64,000 nt of DNA, taken from positions 1-64,000 of the forward strand of contig JADKFS010000010.1 in the NCBI GenBank assembly GCA_016717335.1. The letters are read 5' to 3'. The position numbers and the translations under genes are program-made. This document shows positions 1-7,874 of the stretch, one piece after another; position 1 is the first letter of the stretch, and each line of letters opens with the position of its first letter. The stretch comes from Candidatus Ribeiella danica. Lineage in GTDB: Bacteria; Chloroflexota; Chloroflexia; Chloroflexales; Roseiflexaceae. The notes beneath the pieces are model-generated. The model was not told the origin of the DNA. It saw only the letters and a program-made list of their open reading frames with translations, and searched no databases.

Positions 1-209
1 CGGGGGGCCGGGGGCGCAGCGCCCCGGAAGAAAGGGCCGCTCGGCACGGGCGCATCAGGCGGGGGGCCGGGGGCGCAGCGCCCCGGAAGAAAGGGCCGCT
101 CGGCACGGGCGCATCAGGCGGGGGGCCGGGGGCGCAGCGCCCCGGAGAAAAGGAAGATAGGCGCCAGGCCTAGCAGGCGGGGGGGCGGGGGCGCAGCGCC
201 CCGGAAGAA
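1..209. repeat. 59-bp GC-rich tandem repeat
   Basis: Two units that match each other (1-59 and 60-118) are followed by two diverged units starting near 119 and 178. Each opens with a G tract and the hairpin core GGGGCGCAGCGCCCC, which is a perfect 7-1-7 stem. The same unit occurs again at about 2153-2240, so the repeat is dispersed as well as tandem. Apart from this repeat and the short array that follows it, nothing gene-like is visible in 1-413; open frames on both strands simply run through the repeats. Confidence 0.85.
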
Positions 210-210
210 A

Positions 211-248
211 AGCTGACCAGCTGACAAGGTGACAAGGTGACAAGCTGA
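211..248. repeat. Short-period array, word GACAAGGT
   Basis: An 8-bp word, GACAAGGT, is repeated about three times with slight variation. It is the first of many intergenic arrays of 7-8-bp words in this window. The reverse-complement word (ACCTTGTC) makes up the arrays near 15000, 21260 and 49350. Confidence 0.7.
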
Positions 249-413
249 GGGGGCGCAAGCCCCGAAAGACTTATTGCAATCGGGGATCGAAACGGGTGCG
301 GGGGCGCACACCCCGTGCCGCCTGTCGCGCGCTCGCGGTACATACGACAATGAAACGTATGAGCCACCGGCGCATGTCGGTGGCACACAGGCCGAACGGC
401 CAGGAGAACGCCA

Positions 414-1343
414 ATGAACCGCAACGGAAGGGCCTCGCAGGCCGGGAGTGTCGCGCCGCAGGCCGGGAAAGCCCCATCGCAAGCCAGGAAGGTCGCTCCG
501 CAGGCCGGGAAGGTCGCTCCGCAGGCCGGGAAGGTCGCGCCGCAGGCCGGGAGTGTCGCGCCGCAGGCCGGGAGTGTCGCGCCGCAGGCCGGGAGTGTCG
601 CGCCGCAGGCCGGGAACGTCGCGCCGCAGGCCGGGAACGTCGCGCCGCAGGCCGGGAACGTCGCGCCGCAGGCCGGGAGAGCCACGCCGCAGCCACGGCG
701 GCGGACGCTCGCGGCCTACCAGCCGAAAGCTGCCATGGCCCAGCGCCTGCTGGCCGCGCAGACCGCGCTCGACACGACGCTGCGCGACCCGGTCATGCTG
801 GAGCTGCTGGCGGCCCACGGCTACGACACGGCCAAGATCCTGGAGGGCCAGGCGCTGATCGCGGCGGCGCGCGCCCGCCACCAGCAGCAGCGCGACCACC
901 GCGGCGATCGGATCGCCGCCACCGACACCCTGGCCGCCAGCCACGCCGCGGCGCGCGCGATCTACCAGCGCCAGGTGGCGATCGCGCGAGTGGCGCTGCG
1001 CGACGACCGCAGCGCGGCGCAGAAGCTCGATCTGGCGGCGCGCCAGCGCCGGCTGGCCGGCTGGCTGCTGCAGGCGCAGCAGTTCTACGCCAACGCCCTG
1101 TGCAACGCCGCGATCGTCGAGGCGCTGGAGCGCTATGGCGTGACCCGGCCGCAGCTTGAGCAGGGCCAGGCGCTCGTCGCGGAGGTCATGGACAGCCACG
1201 GCACGAAGCAGCAGCGCAACCTGGTGGTGGAGGCGTCGACCCAGGCGCGCGACGCGGCCTTCGCGGCGCTCGATCGCTGGATGTACGCCTTCAAGACGAT
1301 CGCGCGGATCGCGCTGGCGAGCCAGCCGCCGATGATCTCGTAG
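414..1343 (+). CDS. Heptapeptide-repeat protein with C-terminal helical domain
   Basis: Function unknown. The 309-residue protein has an 11-residue leader, then twelve heptads (residues 12-95) of the form x-V-A-P-Q-A-G, then a helix-rich domain of about 200 residues rich in Ala, Leu, Arg and Gln (from about residue 105). The heptads come in blocks: one S type, one degenerate unit, three K types, three S types, three N types and a decayed last unit. I chose this frame because AGGAG lies 7 nt before the ATG and because only this frame continues into a normal-looking protein after the repeat; all six frames stay open across the 21-bp repeat. The C-terminal domain resembles hypothetical proteins I recall from Chloroflexota and Bacteroidota, but I cannot name a family. 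Confidence 0.75.
   Translation: MNRNGRASQAGSVAPQAGKAPSQARKVAPQAGKVAPQAGKVAPQAGSVAPQAGSVAPQAGSVAPQAGNVAPQAGNVAPQAGNVAPQAGRATPQPRRRTLAAYQPKAAMAQRLLAAQTALDTTLRDPVMLELLAAHGYDTAKILEGQALIAAARARHQQQRDHRGDRIAATDTLAASHAAARAIYQRQVAIARVALRDDRSAAQKLDLAARQRRLAGWLLQAQQFYANALCNAAIVEALERYGVTRPQLEQGQALVAEVMDSHGTKQQRNLVVEASTQARDAAFAALDRWMYAFKTIARIALASQPPMIS
447..698 (+). repeat. 21-bp in-frame tandem repeat (12 units)
   Basis: Twelve 21-bp units inside the CDS at 414. Units at 489-551, 552-614 and 615-677 form three blocks of three near-identical units, differing between blocks mainly in the first codon (Lys, Ser, Asn). This ordering suggests block-wise expansion rather than random drift. Confidence 0.9.
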
Positions 1344-2248
1344 GGGCTGCGCGCCCCTCCTGCCCCCGCGGGGGCTGCGCGCCCCCCGCACCCCCGCGGG
1401 TATCGGTTACCCCCAAGCTCTGCGGGGGCTGCGCGCCCCCGCACCCCGCGGGCGGGGGTGGGCCGCCACCCCCGCCACCCCCCGGCCGGGGCTGCGCCCC
1501 TGGACCCCAAAAAGAATGTCGTCTCGTGTGCCAGGCTTGATGCGCATGCCCAGCGCAATCTAGGCGTGGCGGGATGCGCACACGGTTGTACGGGGGGCTG
1601 CGCGCCCCCCGCGCCCCGGGCGGGGGGGCCGCCACCCCGCCACCCCGGCCGGGCCGCCCCTGGACCCCAAAAAGAATGTCGTCTCGGTTTGCACCCCGGT
1701 GGTGCATGCCCGGCTGAATCCAGGCGCGGCGGGAGGCGCACACGGTTGTACGGGGAGCTGCGCGCCCCCCGCGCCCCCGCGGGCGGGGGTGGGCCGCCAC
1801 CCCCGCCACCCCCCGGCCGGGGCTGCGCCCCTGGACCCCAAAAAGAATGTCGTCTCGTGTGCCAGGCTTGATGCGCATGCCCAGCGCAATCCAGGCGTGG
1901 CGGGATGCGCACACGGTTGTACGGGGAGCTGCGCGCCCCCCGCGCCCCCGCGGGCGGGGGTGGGCCGCCACCCCCGCCACCCCCCGGCCGGGGCTGCGCC
2001 CCTGGACCCCAAAAAGAATGTCGTCTCGTGTGCCAGGCTTGATGCGCATGCCCAGCGCAATCCAGGCGTGGCGGGATGCGCACAGGCCGTGCTCGGAATG
2101 GTATGCGGCATGCGCCACGATCATTACAACTGATCCGGCATCATTTGCCGGAGGGGGGCCGGGGGCGCAGCGCCCCGGAAGAAAGGGCCGCTCGGCACGG
2201 GCGCATCAGGCGGGGGGCCGGGGGCGCAGCGCCCCGAAAAATCGGAAC
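1344..2248. repeat. GC-rich composite repeat with four tandem units
   Basis: Non-coding. The left part holds four tandem units marked by TGGACCCCAAAAAGAATG starting at 1501, 1661, 1832 and 2003 (spacing 160, 171 and 171 bp); the last two are nearly identical. Each unit has GGGGCTGCGCCCC-type palindromes. The right part (about 2090-2248) has a less GC-rich linker with CGGCATCATTTGCCGG, then the 59-bp unit also seen at 1-118. The same left-linker-right architecture recurs at about 7384-7800 and 39530-39960. No ORF here has a credible start or composition. Confidence 0.85.
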
Positions 2249-2253
2249 GCCCA

Positions 2254-3354
2254 TTAGGGCAAGATCAGATGTAGATCGCCAAACTCGTGCCACAGGTAGC
2301 CCGCGCGCAGCGCCTCCGCGTAGGTGATCTGCAGGTGCTCGCGGCCCGCCAGCGCCTCGAGCATGGCGAGGTGGCTGGCGCGCGGCTCGTGCAGCCCGGT
2401 CAGCAGCGCGTCGGCTGCGCGGATGCCGCGCTCGGGCGTGATCACCAGGCGCGTCCAGCCCTCGCCGGGGTGCGCCACGCCCGCCTCGTCGGTCACCGTC
2501 TCGAGCGCGCGCACCACTGTCGTGCCGACCGCCACCACGCGCCGACCGGCCGCGCGGGTCGCGTTGACCAGCCGCGCGGTCGAGCCCGGCACACGGTAGA
2601 TCTCCTCGTAAGGCGGCTCGTGGCTCTCCTGGCTGGCGACGCCGGTGTGCAGGATCAGCGGGGCCACCTGCACGCCCTGTGCGACCAGCCGCGTGATCAG
2701 CTCGGCCGTGAAGGCGCGCCCCGCCGAGGGCATCTCGGCGCTGCCCGGCTCGGTGGCGTAGACGGTCTGGTAGTAGCTGGACGGCCAGCCCTGCCGGACA
2801 TAGCCGTAGCGGATCGGGGAGCCGTGCTTCGCCAGGTAGGGCAGGAGCTGCTCAGGCAGGCTGAGCGTGGCGATCCACAGGCGCGTTGGCCCGGCAGCCG
2901 ACGGCCCGCCGTAGGGCGTGTGCAGGGTCACACTAGCGCCATCGGGGAGCTGCAGCGTTTCGCCGGCCGCGGCGTCGTGGAATGGCTCAGTGGCGCTCGC
3001 GGCCGGCAGGCGCGGCTCGACGATCCAGAGCTCGGCCGGCAGCCTCGTCGAGAGGTGCAGCTCAAGCGCCATGCCGTCGGCGCGGCGGGCCGGCAGCGCC
3101 GCGTTGAGCGTCCCGCTCGTGTTGATCACCAGCAGGTCGCCCGGCGCCAGGAAGCTCGGCAGCTCGCGAAAGCGCGTGTGGACCACGCAGTTGCACGAGC
3201 GGTGCGAGACCATCAGCCGGACCTCGTCGCGGGCCAGCCCGCGCGCCTCGGGCGGCTCGCCGGCCTCCAGCTCGGGCGGCAGCTCGAAGTCCAGCCCATT
3301 GAGATCCGAGAACGCCAGATGCGTGAGATAAGTTTTGTCCATTGTGTGAATCAT
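2254..3354 (-). CDS. queA: QueA-like S-adenosylmethionine:tRNA ribosyltransferase-isomerase
   Basis: QueA transfers and isomerises the ribosyl group of S-adenosylmethionine onto preQ1 in tRNA, giving epoxyqueuosine. Family landmarks are present: a PGDLLVINTSGTLNA segment near the N terminus, YYQTVYATEPGSAEMPSAGR in the middle, and AVGTTVVRALET followed by a C-terminal LHEPRASHLAMLEALAG region. Size (about 366 residues) is normal, but several canonical stretches are altered, so it may be a divergent paralogue. No other queuosine gene is in the window. The start is uncertain: three in-frame ATGs lie close together, none with a clear ribosome site, and the outermost (3372) sits inside a word array; I took the middle one. 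Confidence 0.8.
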   Translation of the reverse strand: MIHTMDKTYLTHLAFSDLNGLDFELPPELEAGEPPEARGLARDEVRLMVSHRSCNCVVHTRFRELPSFLAPGDLLVINTSGTLNAALPARRADGMALELHLSTRLPAELWIVEPRLPAASATEPFHDAAAGETLQLPDGASVTLHTPYGGPSAAGPTRLWIATLSLPEQLLPYLAKHGSPIRYGYVRQGWPSSYYQTVYATEPGSAEMPSAGRAFTAELITRLVAQGVQVAPLILHTGVASQESHEPPYEEIYRVPGSTARLVNATRAAGRRVVAVGTTVVRALETVTDEAGVAHPGEGWTRLVITPERGIRAADALLTGLHEPRASHLAMLEALAGREHLQITYAEALRAGYLWHEFGDLHLILP

Positions 3355-3360
3355 GGTGTC

Positions 3361-3399
3361 ACGTCTGAACATCTAAACGTTTGAACGTTTGAACGTTGG
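3361..3399. repeat. Short-period array, word GAACGTTT
   Basis: An 8-bp word containing the palindrome AACGTT is repeated about three times between the queA-like gene and the SDR gene, immediately upstream of the queA-like start. The same word family occurs at 54955-55064 and 63575-63612. Confidence 0.75.
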
Positions 3400-3410
3400 T
3401 ATGTCTCTTG

Positions 3411-4121
3411 TTAGCTCCTAGCTCGAGGCTCCAGCTCGCGCGCCTGATATCGCCCGCTGGGATGCTCGCCCTCGATCAGCTCGACCAGGCCAGGCACGCT
3501 CTGCTCGGGCGGCGGCCGGTCGCTGATATCCTCGCCAGGGAAGGCCTCCTGCTGCATCTGCGTGCGCATGTCGCCGGGGTCGACCCAGTAGACCCGCCAG
3601 TCCGGCTGCTCGGCCGCCAGGATGGCCGAGAGCTGCTCCAGCGCGGCCTTGCTCGATCCGTAGCCGCCCCAGCCGGGGTAGGCTTCGACGCCCGCGTCGC
3701 TTGTTATGTTCAGCAGGCACGCGCCCGGCCGGAGCAGCGCGCGCGTCTCCTGGATCAGCGCGAGCGGCGCGATCGCGTTGGCGCGGTAGACCTGATCGAG
3801 CGTGTCGAGCGGGTAGTCGAGCAGCTGCGGCTGCGGGCTAGGCCCCAGGAGGCTGGCGTTGTTCACCAGCGCGTCGAGCCCGCCGAGGGCGCGCGCGGCG
3901 TCGGCCAGCGCGCGCCGGTGCGCGGCGTCGGTCACATCGCCGGGAATGGCGACCACGCGGGTCTGGCGGGACAGCTCCGCCTCGGCCGCCGCCAGCGCCG
4001 CCGCGCCGCGCGCGTCGACGATCAGCGCCCAGCCGCGCCGCGCCAGCTCGCGCGCCAGCGCCAGCCCCAGGCCGCGCGACGCCCCGCTGATCAGCGCGGT
4101 GCGATCTTTATGTAGAGTCAT
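3411..4121 (-). CDS. Short-chain dehydrogenase/reductase (SDR family)
   Basis: NAD(P)-dependent oxidoreductase of unknown substrate, 236 residues, cytosolic. It has the Rossmann glycine motif ALISGASRGLGLALA close to the N terminus, VNNAS after the fourth strand, and the catalytic Tyr-Lys pair in YGSSKAALEQL with a preceding Ser (NITSD). I chose ATG 4121 because AGGAGAC precedes it at good distance; the longer open frame to 4256 has no such signal. It lies head to tail with the queA-like gene, with an array of GAACGTTT words just beyond its 3-prime end. Family assignment is firm; the substrate cannot be read from sequence. Confidence 0.88.
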   Translation of the reverse strand: MTLHKDRTALISGASRGLGLALARELARRGWALIVDARGAAALAAAEAELSRQTRVVAIPGDVTDAAHRRALADAARALGGLDALVNNASLLGPSPQPQLLDYPLDTLDQVYRANAIAPLALIQETRALLRPGACLLNITSDAGVEAYPGWGGYGSSKAALEQLSAILAAEQPDWRVYWVDPGDMRTQMQQEAFPGEDISDRPPPEQSVPGLVELIEGEHPSGRYQARELEPRARS

Positions 4122-4249
4122 CTTCGTCTCCTCTTCATGGGCAGCGTGGGTACGCCATGACTCTAGCTCGTGGCGCGCCGCGCCGCATAGGTCATACGTC
4201 CGGTTTAGGGCTGTACTTCCGTACAGGGGTGCCCCTGACGCTTCACAAA

Positions 4250-4378
4250 CCCTCACCCCCCTTGGCAGGGGCGGGAGGCAAATTCATGGCAGCAGGGTGC
4301 GGTCGCAGAGCGACCGCACCCTGCTGCCAGAAGGATGCCCCCCTCTCCCAGTGGGAGAGGGGGGCAGGGGGGTGAGGG
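4250..4378. repeat. Nested palindromic element, copy 1
   Basis: Outer arms CCCTCACCCCCC and GGGGGGTGAGGG enclose an inner perfect stem of 19 bp with a 3-nt loop (4288-4328) and a second hairpin, CCCCCTCTCCCAGTGGGAGAGGGGG. It sits in the divergent space between the SDR gene and HMG-CoA reductase. See the other copies at 6026, 8730, 18059, 31498, 32355, 38911, 41320, 46635 and 58067. Confidence 0.85.
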
Positions 4379-4393
4379 TACAAACGCATCAGC

Positions 4394-4423
4394 TTGACGA
4401 GGTGACACGTTCTAGCATAAGAT
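4394..4423 (+). promoter_or_regulatory. Possible promoter for HMG-CoA reductase
   Basis: TTGACG (4394-4399) and TAAGAT (4418-4423) are separated by 18 bp, about 50 bp before the HMG-CoA reductase start. It is the best match in the gap but not a strong one. Confidence 0.35.
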
Positions 4424-4471
4424 GGTGCATCCCGTCAGATACCGCCTTTCAATAATGTGGAGGGGACAGCT

Positions 4472-6016
4472 ATGGCGCTGATACCAAGCATGCTCCTGCG
4501 GCAGCTCTACACGTTCGGCAGCCTGAAGAACACCGAGCAGGGCGTGCAGTTCTCGATCAAGAACCGCCTCAGCGACGCTGAGTTCACCGAGCTGCAGGGC
4601 GTCAAGATCGACGGCCGGGCTATCCCGCGCGAGGCGATCGTGCTGGATCTCGGCGACGGCACCGTACTCGCGCCCGACCAGGTCTCCGCCGGCAAGCCGA
4701 TCGCGTTTGCGCTGCGCGGCGTCGTGGTGCTGCGCGCCAAGATCGACCCGCTGCCGCTCGGCAAGCACAAGGTCGAGATCGCGTTCAAGACCAAGCAGTT
4801 CGGCGCGCTCAAGTTCGAGGTCGAGGACGCGATCGCCGAGGTCGACACGCGGCTGGTCCACATCCCGCGCAGCCCGGCCGACGACTACGCCGAGGAGATC
4901 ATCCGCAAGCGCCAGTCCTTCGTCGAGGAGATCACCGGGGTCAAGCTGCAGCACGTCAGCCAGTACTCGTTCGACCCGCACATCGCCGCCGGGAACTGCG
5001 AGAACTTCACCGGCGTGGCGCAGGTGCCGATGGGCTTCGCCGGCCCGATCGCGATCGACGGCGAGCACGCCCAGGGCGATTTTCTGATCCCGCTCGCCAC
5101 GGCCGAAGGCACGCTGGTGGCCTCCTACAACCGCGGCATCAAGGTCGTCAACCTGAGCGGCGGCGTGAAGTGCACGGTGGTGGACGACGCGATGCAGCGC
5201 GCGCCGGCGTTCGTGTTCGACGACGCGCGCGCCGCGCGCGAGTTCGTGAGCTGGGTCGCGGCCAACATCGACAAGATCCGCGAGGAGGCCGAGGCGACGT
5301 CGAGCATCGCGAAGCTGCTGGACATCGACCCCTACCTGGCGAGCAAGTTCGTCTACCTGCGCTTCAACTACTCGACCGGCGACGCCGCCGGGCAGAACAT
5401 GGTCGGGCGTGCCACCTTCGCGGCCTGCAGCTGGGTGCTGGACCACTACGAGGGCGTGCGCCACTTCTACCTGGAGTCGAACTTCGCCACCGACAAGAAG
5501 GCCTCGCAGGTCAACATCATGCACACGCGCGGCAAGCGCGTGACGGCCGAGCTGGTGATCAAGCGCAACGTGCTGATCGAGAACATGCGCGTGGAGCCGG
5601 AGGGGCTGGCCTACCACTACGGCGTCGCCAGCCTGGGCGGGTTCCTCTCGGGCGTGAACAACAACGGCCTGCACTCGGCCAACGCGATCACGGCCATGTT
5701 CATCGCCACCGGGCAGGACGTCGCCAACGTCTCGGAGTCGTCGGCCGGTATCCTGTACGCCGAGCTGACCCCCGAGCGCGACCTGTACCTCTCGCTGACC
5801 ATCCCCTCGCTGATCGTCGCGACCTACGGCGGCGGCACCGCCCTGGCGACGCAGCGCGAGTGCCTGGAGCTGCTGGGCTGCTACGGGCGCGGCAAGGTCA
5901 ATAAGCTGGCCGAGATCGTGGCCGGCGTGGCGCTGGCGGGCGAGATCTCGCTGGCGTCGGCGATCTCGTCGTCGGACTGGGTCTCGAGCCACGAGAAGTA
6001 CGGGCGCAATCGCTAG
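4472..6016 (+). CDS. hmgA: Hydroxymethylglutaryl-CoA reductase, class I type
   Basis: Reduces HMG-CoA to mevalonate with NAD(P)H, the committed step of the mevalonate isoprenoid pathway. The 514-residue protein shows the class I hallmarks: ENFTGVAQVPMGFAGP, the catalytic Glu in ATAEG (residue 212), Asp in GDAAGQN (304), the Lys region SNFATDKK (342-343) and the late His in SSDWVSSHEKYG (507). Residues 1 to about 130 form an additional, beta-rich N-terminal region that is not the membrane or dimerisation domain of well-known enzymes. ATG 4472 is chosen because GGAGGGG lies 6-7 nt upstream; the ATG at 4457 lies before that site. Other mevalonate genes are not in the window. Confidence 0.93.
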   Translation: MALIPSMLLRQLYTFGSLKNTEQGVQFSIKNRLSDAEFTELQGVKIDGRAIPREAIVLDLGDGTVLAPDQVSAGKPIAFALRGVVVLRAKIDPLPLGKHKVEIAFKTKQFGALKFEVEDAIAEVDTRLVHIPRSPADDYAEEIIRKRQSFVEEITGVKLQHVSQYSFDPHIAAGNCENFTGVAQVPMGFAGPIAIDGEHAQGDFLIPLATAEGTLVASYNRGIKVVNLSGGVKCTVVDDAMQRAPAFVFDDARAAREFVSWVAANIDKIREEAEATSSIAKLLDIDPYLASKFVYLRFNYSTGDAAGQNMVGRATFAACSWVLDHYEGVRHFYLESNFATDKKASQVNIMHTRGKRVTAELVIKRNVLIENMRVEPEGLAYHYGVASLGGFLSGVNNNGLHSANAITAMFIATGQDVANVSESSAGILYAELTPERDLYLSLTIPSLIVATYGGGTALATQRECLELLGCYGRGKVNKLAEIVAGVALAGEISLASAISSSDWVSSHEKYGRNR

Positions 6017-6025
6017 GGCTATTTG

Positions 6026-6076
6026 CCCTCACCCCCCTGACCCCGCCCCTGGCAGGGGCGGGGGCAGGGGGAGGGG
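6026..6076. terminator. Short hairpin repeat between convergent genes
   Basis: CCCTCACCCCCC followed by the GC hairpin CCCCGCCCCTGGCAGGGGCG. It is a minimal copy of the nested palindromic element without the inner stem. It lies between two converging genes and could terminate both, although there is no strong T run. Confidence 0.5.
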
Positions 6077-6090
6077 TCGCCAGTGGCTGA

Positions 6091-7215
6091 TTAGTAGGCC
6101 GCCAGGCCAGCCGACCCGGCCGGCAGGCCGCCCGCGCCGGGGAGCTCGACCAGGCTACCGTCGGACTGAACCGCGTAGGCGCCGATCGAGCCGTCGCGGC
6201 CGTTGCGCACGTACAGGAACTGGCTGTTGACGCTCAGCGCCATGTCGGTGGCGCCGCTGCCGGTCGCGGCGGTGTGCCCATCGGGGCTGACCAGGGTCAG
6301 GCTGCCGTCGACGCCGATCGCGAAGCCCGTGATCGAGTTGCTGGCGGCGTTGGCGGTGTAGGCGTAGCGGCCATTGTTCGTGACGACCAGCCAGCACGCC
6401 GCGCCCTGGTAGGTCGGCGCCGAGCCGGTCACGACCGCGAGTGTGCCGTCCGGCGACACGGCGTACGACGAGGCGGCGCTAAGGCCGTTCTGCCCGCCGC
6501 CGGCCTCCGAGAAGAACACCTGCCCGCGCTTGCCGAAGGCGAAGCCGAACGGCACCGCGCCGGAGGAGTGGTTGACGATCGGGCCGCTCGCGCGCCCATC
6601 CGCGCCGACCAAGTACGCGTCGATGGTCTGCGTGTTGCGCTCGGCCACCAGCAGCAGCGCGCCGTCCGGGCTGAACTGGACCTGCGCCGGCGCCGTGGCG
6701 CTCCCGCTCAGCGGGCGGGTCGAGCCGGCCAGCGGCGCGAGCGAGCCGTCGTTCCCAATCGCGAACCCGGAGATATTGCCCGAGCCGCCGGCGTTCAGCA
6801 CGTACAGCAGGTTCTTGTAGACCGTCAGGCTGGTCGGCCGCGCGCCGCCCGAGGCGACCCGGTCGGCCAGCGTCAGGCCGTCGCGATCGACCCGGAAGCT
6901 TGAGATGTCGTTGCTGCCGGCGTTCACCGCGAAGAGCCACTGGTGGTTCTGGCTGAGCACGATCGCGCCCTGCGAGCCCAGGCCCGCCGCGATCCCGGCG
7001 CCACCGGTGGCGTAGCTGCCGGCCGGCGTCAGCGTCCCGTCGGACGATCGACTCCATACGACGACGGCGTTGCCGCCGGCCGCGTTGGTGAGGGCGTAGA
7101 CCGCCCCAACGCTATTGGGAGCGGCGGATGCGACGCCGCCGCCGATCAGGGCGGACAGCAGCAACGTGGCGGCAAACAGCGACTGGACGACCCGTCGGAT
7201 AGAGAAGCGGTGCAT
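6091..7215 (-). CDS. Secreted lactonase-like beta-propeller protein
   Basis: A 374-residue exported protein with an N-terminal signal peptide (about residues 1-32, basic start then hydrophobic stretch ending ASA). The mature part is built of repeated blades with motifs such as SPDGALLLVAERNTQTIDAY and ANAASNSITGFAIG, typical of the 6-phosphogluconolactonase/YVTN seven-blade family. It may hydrolyse a lactone or just be a binding propeller; enzyme activity is not shown by the sequence. ATG 7215 has GGAGGAA upstream at good spacing, so the longer frame to 7269 is rejected. It converges on HMG-CoA reductase. Confidence 0.82.
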   Translation of the reverse strand: MHRFSIRRVVQSLFAATLLLSALIGGGVASAAPNSVGAVYALTNAAGGNAVVVWSRSSDGTLTPAGSYATGGAGIAAGLGSQGAIVLSQNHQWLFAVNAGSNDISSFRVDRDGLTLADRVASGGARPTSLTVYKNLLYVLNAGGSGNISGFAIGNDGSLAPLAGSTRPLSGSATAPAQVQFSPDGALLLVAERNTQTIDAYLVGADGRASGPIVNHSSGAVPFGFAFGKRGQVFFSEAGGGQNGLSAASSYAVSPDGTLAVVTGSAPTYQGAACWLVVTNNGRYAYTANAASNSITGFAIGVDGSLTLVSPDGHTAATGSGATDMALSVNSQFLYVRNGRDGSIGAYAVQSDGSLVELPGAGGLPAGSAGLAAY

Positions 7216-7383
7216 GAGATTTCCTCCATAAGGCCGCGCCGCGCAGCGGCGGCGCAGGTGTGATTGCACTGAGAAGCCTGTGGAGGAGCGTCCGGCCGGC
7301 CCGCTCCCGCCTATATCGTGCTTCCACAGAGACAGTCAGGCTCGGGGGAATTTCGTTACACCGAATCGTTACAGGAATGCTCC

Positions 7384-7800
7384 TGGGGGCTGCGCGCCCC
7401 CCGTGCCCCCGCGTGGGCCTCGCGCACCCGTGGCTTGTTCGGGGGGCTGCGGGGGGGGTGCGCCCCTGCGCCCCGCGGCGGCGGAGGCGGCCGCCACCCC
7501 GCCGCCCCCAAGGGGCTTGCGCCCCTGGACCCCTATATGATGCTGCCACGTTTGCGATGCCTGGAACGGCGCATGCCCGGCGGGATCCAGGCACGGCGGG
7601 TTGCAACCGCGCCCCGGAGAAAGTTGACCATGACCGCCACGACGCTTATATCTGGTACGCCATCAATTGCCGGAGGGCCGGGGGAACCGGCGCGGGTTCC
7701 CCCGGGCGGGGGGCCGGGGGCGCAGCGCCCCGGAAGGATTCTGGCGGGGGGCCGGGGGCGCAGCGCCCCGACGCACGGGCGGCTCGCGAGCCGCCCCAAC
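7384..7800. repeat. GC-rich composite repeat, second copy
   Basis: The 660-bp gap between the propeller gene and the VanW-like gene is mostly this element: GGGGGCTGCGCGCCCCC-type palindromes, then CTTGCGCCCCTGGACCCC, a linker containing CATCAATTGCCGGAGG, and two right-hand units with GGGGGCGCAGCGCCCCG. The order of parts matches 1344-2248 and 39530-39960. No gene is supported in it. Confidence 0.75.
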
Positions 7801-7808
7801 CGGAAGGA

Positions 7809-7838
7809 TTGACTCACTCGCACGGAGTGTGGTACGAT
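7809..7838 (+). promoter_or_regulatory. Probable promoter of the VanW-like gene
   Basis: TTGACT (7809-7814) and TACGAT (7833-7838), 18 bp apart, with TGG directly before the -10. It lies about 35 bp before the ATG at 7875. Confidence 0.55.
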
Positions 7839-7874
7839 GCAGCCCGGTCGAGCCGCCATACCCAAAGGACAGCG

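Noticed and set aside
447..698. 21-bp repeats as a CRISPR or origin iteron cluster
   Set aside because: No spacers, in frame with a protein, and no replication gene near; best seen as a coding repeat.
114..1391. A 425-codon open frame on the minus strand over the heptad-repeat gene
   Set aside because: It is open because the 21-bp repeat and high GC keep all frames clear. It lacks a ribosome site, is extremely Arg-rich, and runs into the GC-rich repeats at both ends; the plus-strand frame has a good start and a normal domain after the repeat.
1423..2090. Possible CRISPR array
   Set aside because: Units are about 160-171 bp and similar over their whole length, with no short repeat alternating with unique 30-40-bp spacers, and no cas genes nearby.
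4412..5992. A 526-codon open frame antisense to HMG-CoA reductase
   Set aside because: Shadow of the real gene; composition is Arg, Ala, Val and Gly without motifs. Similar long antisense frames over the sdhA, rqcH, TPR and pgpH genes were rejected for the same reason.
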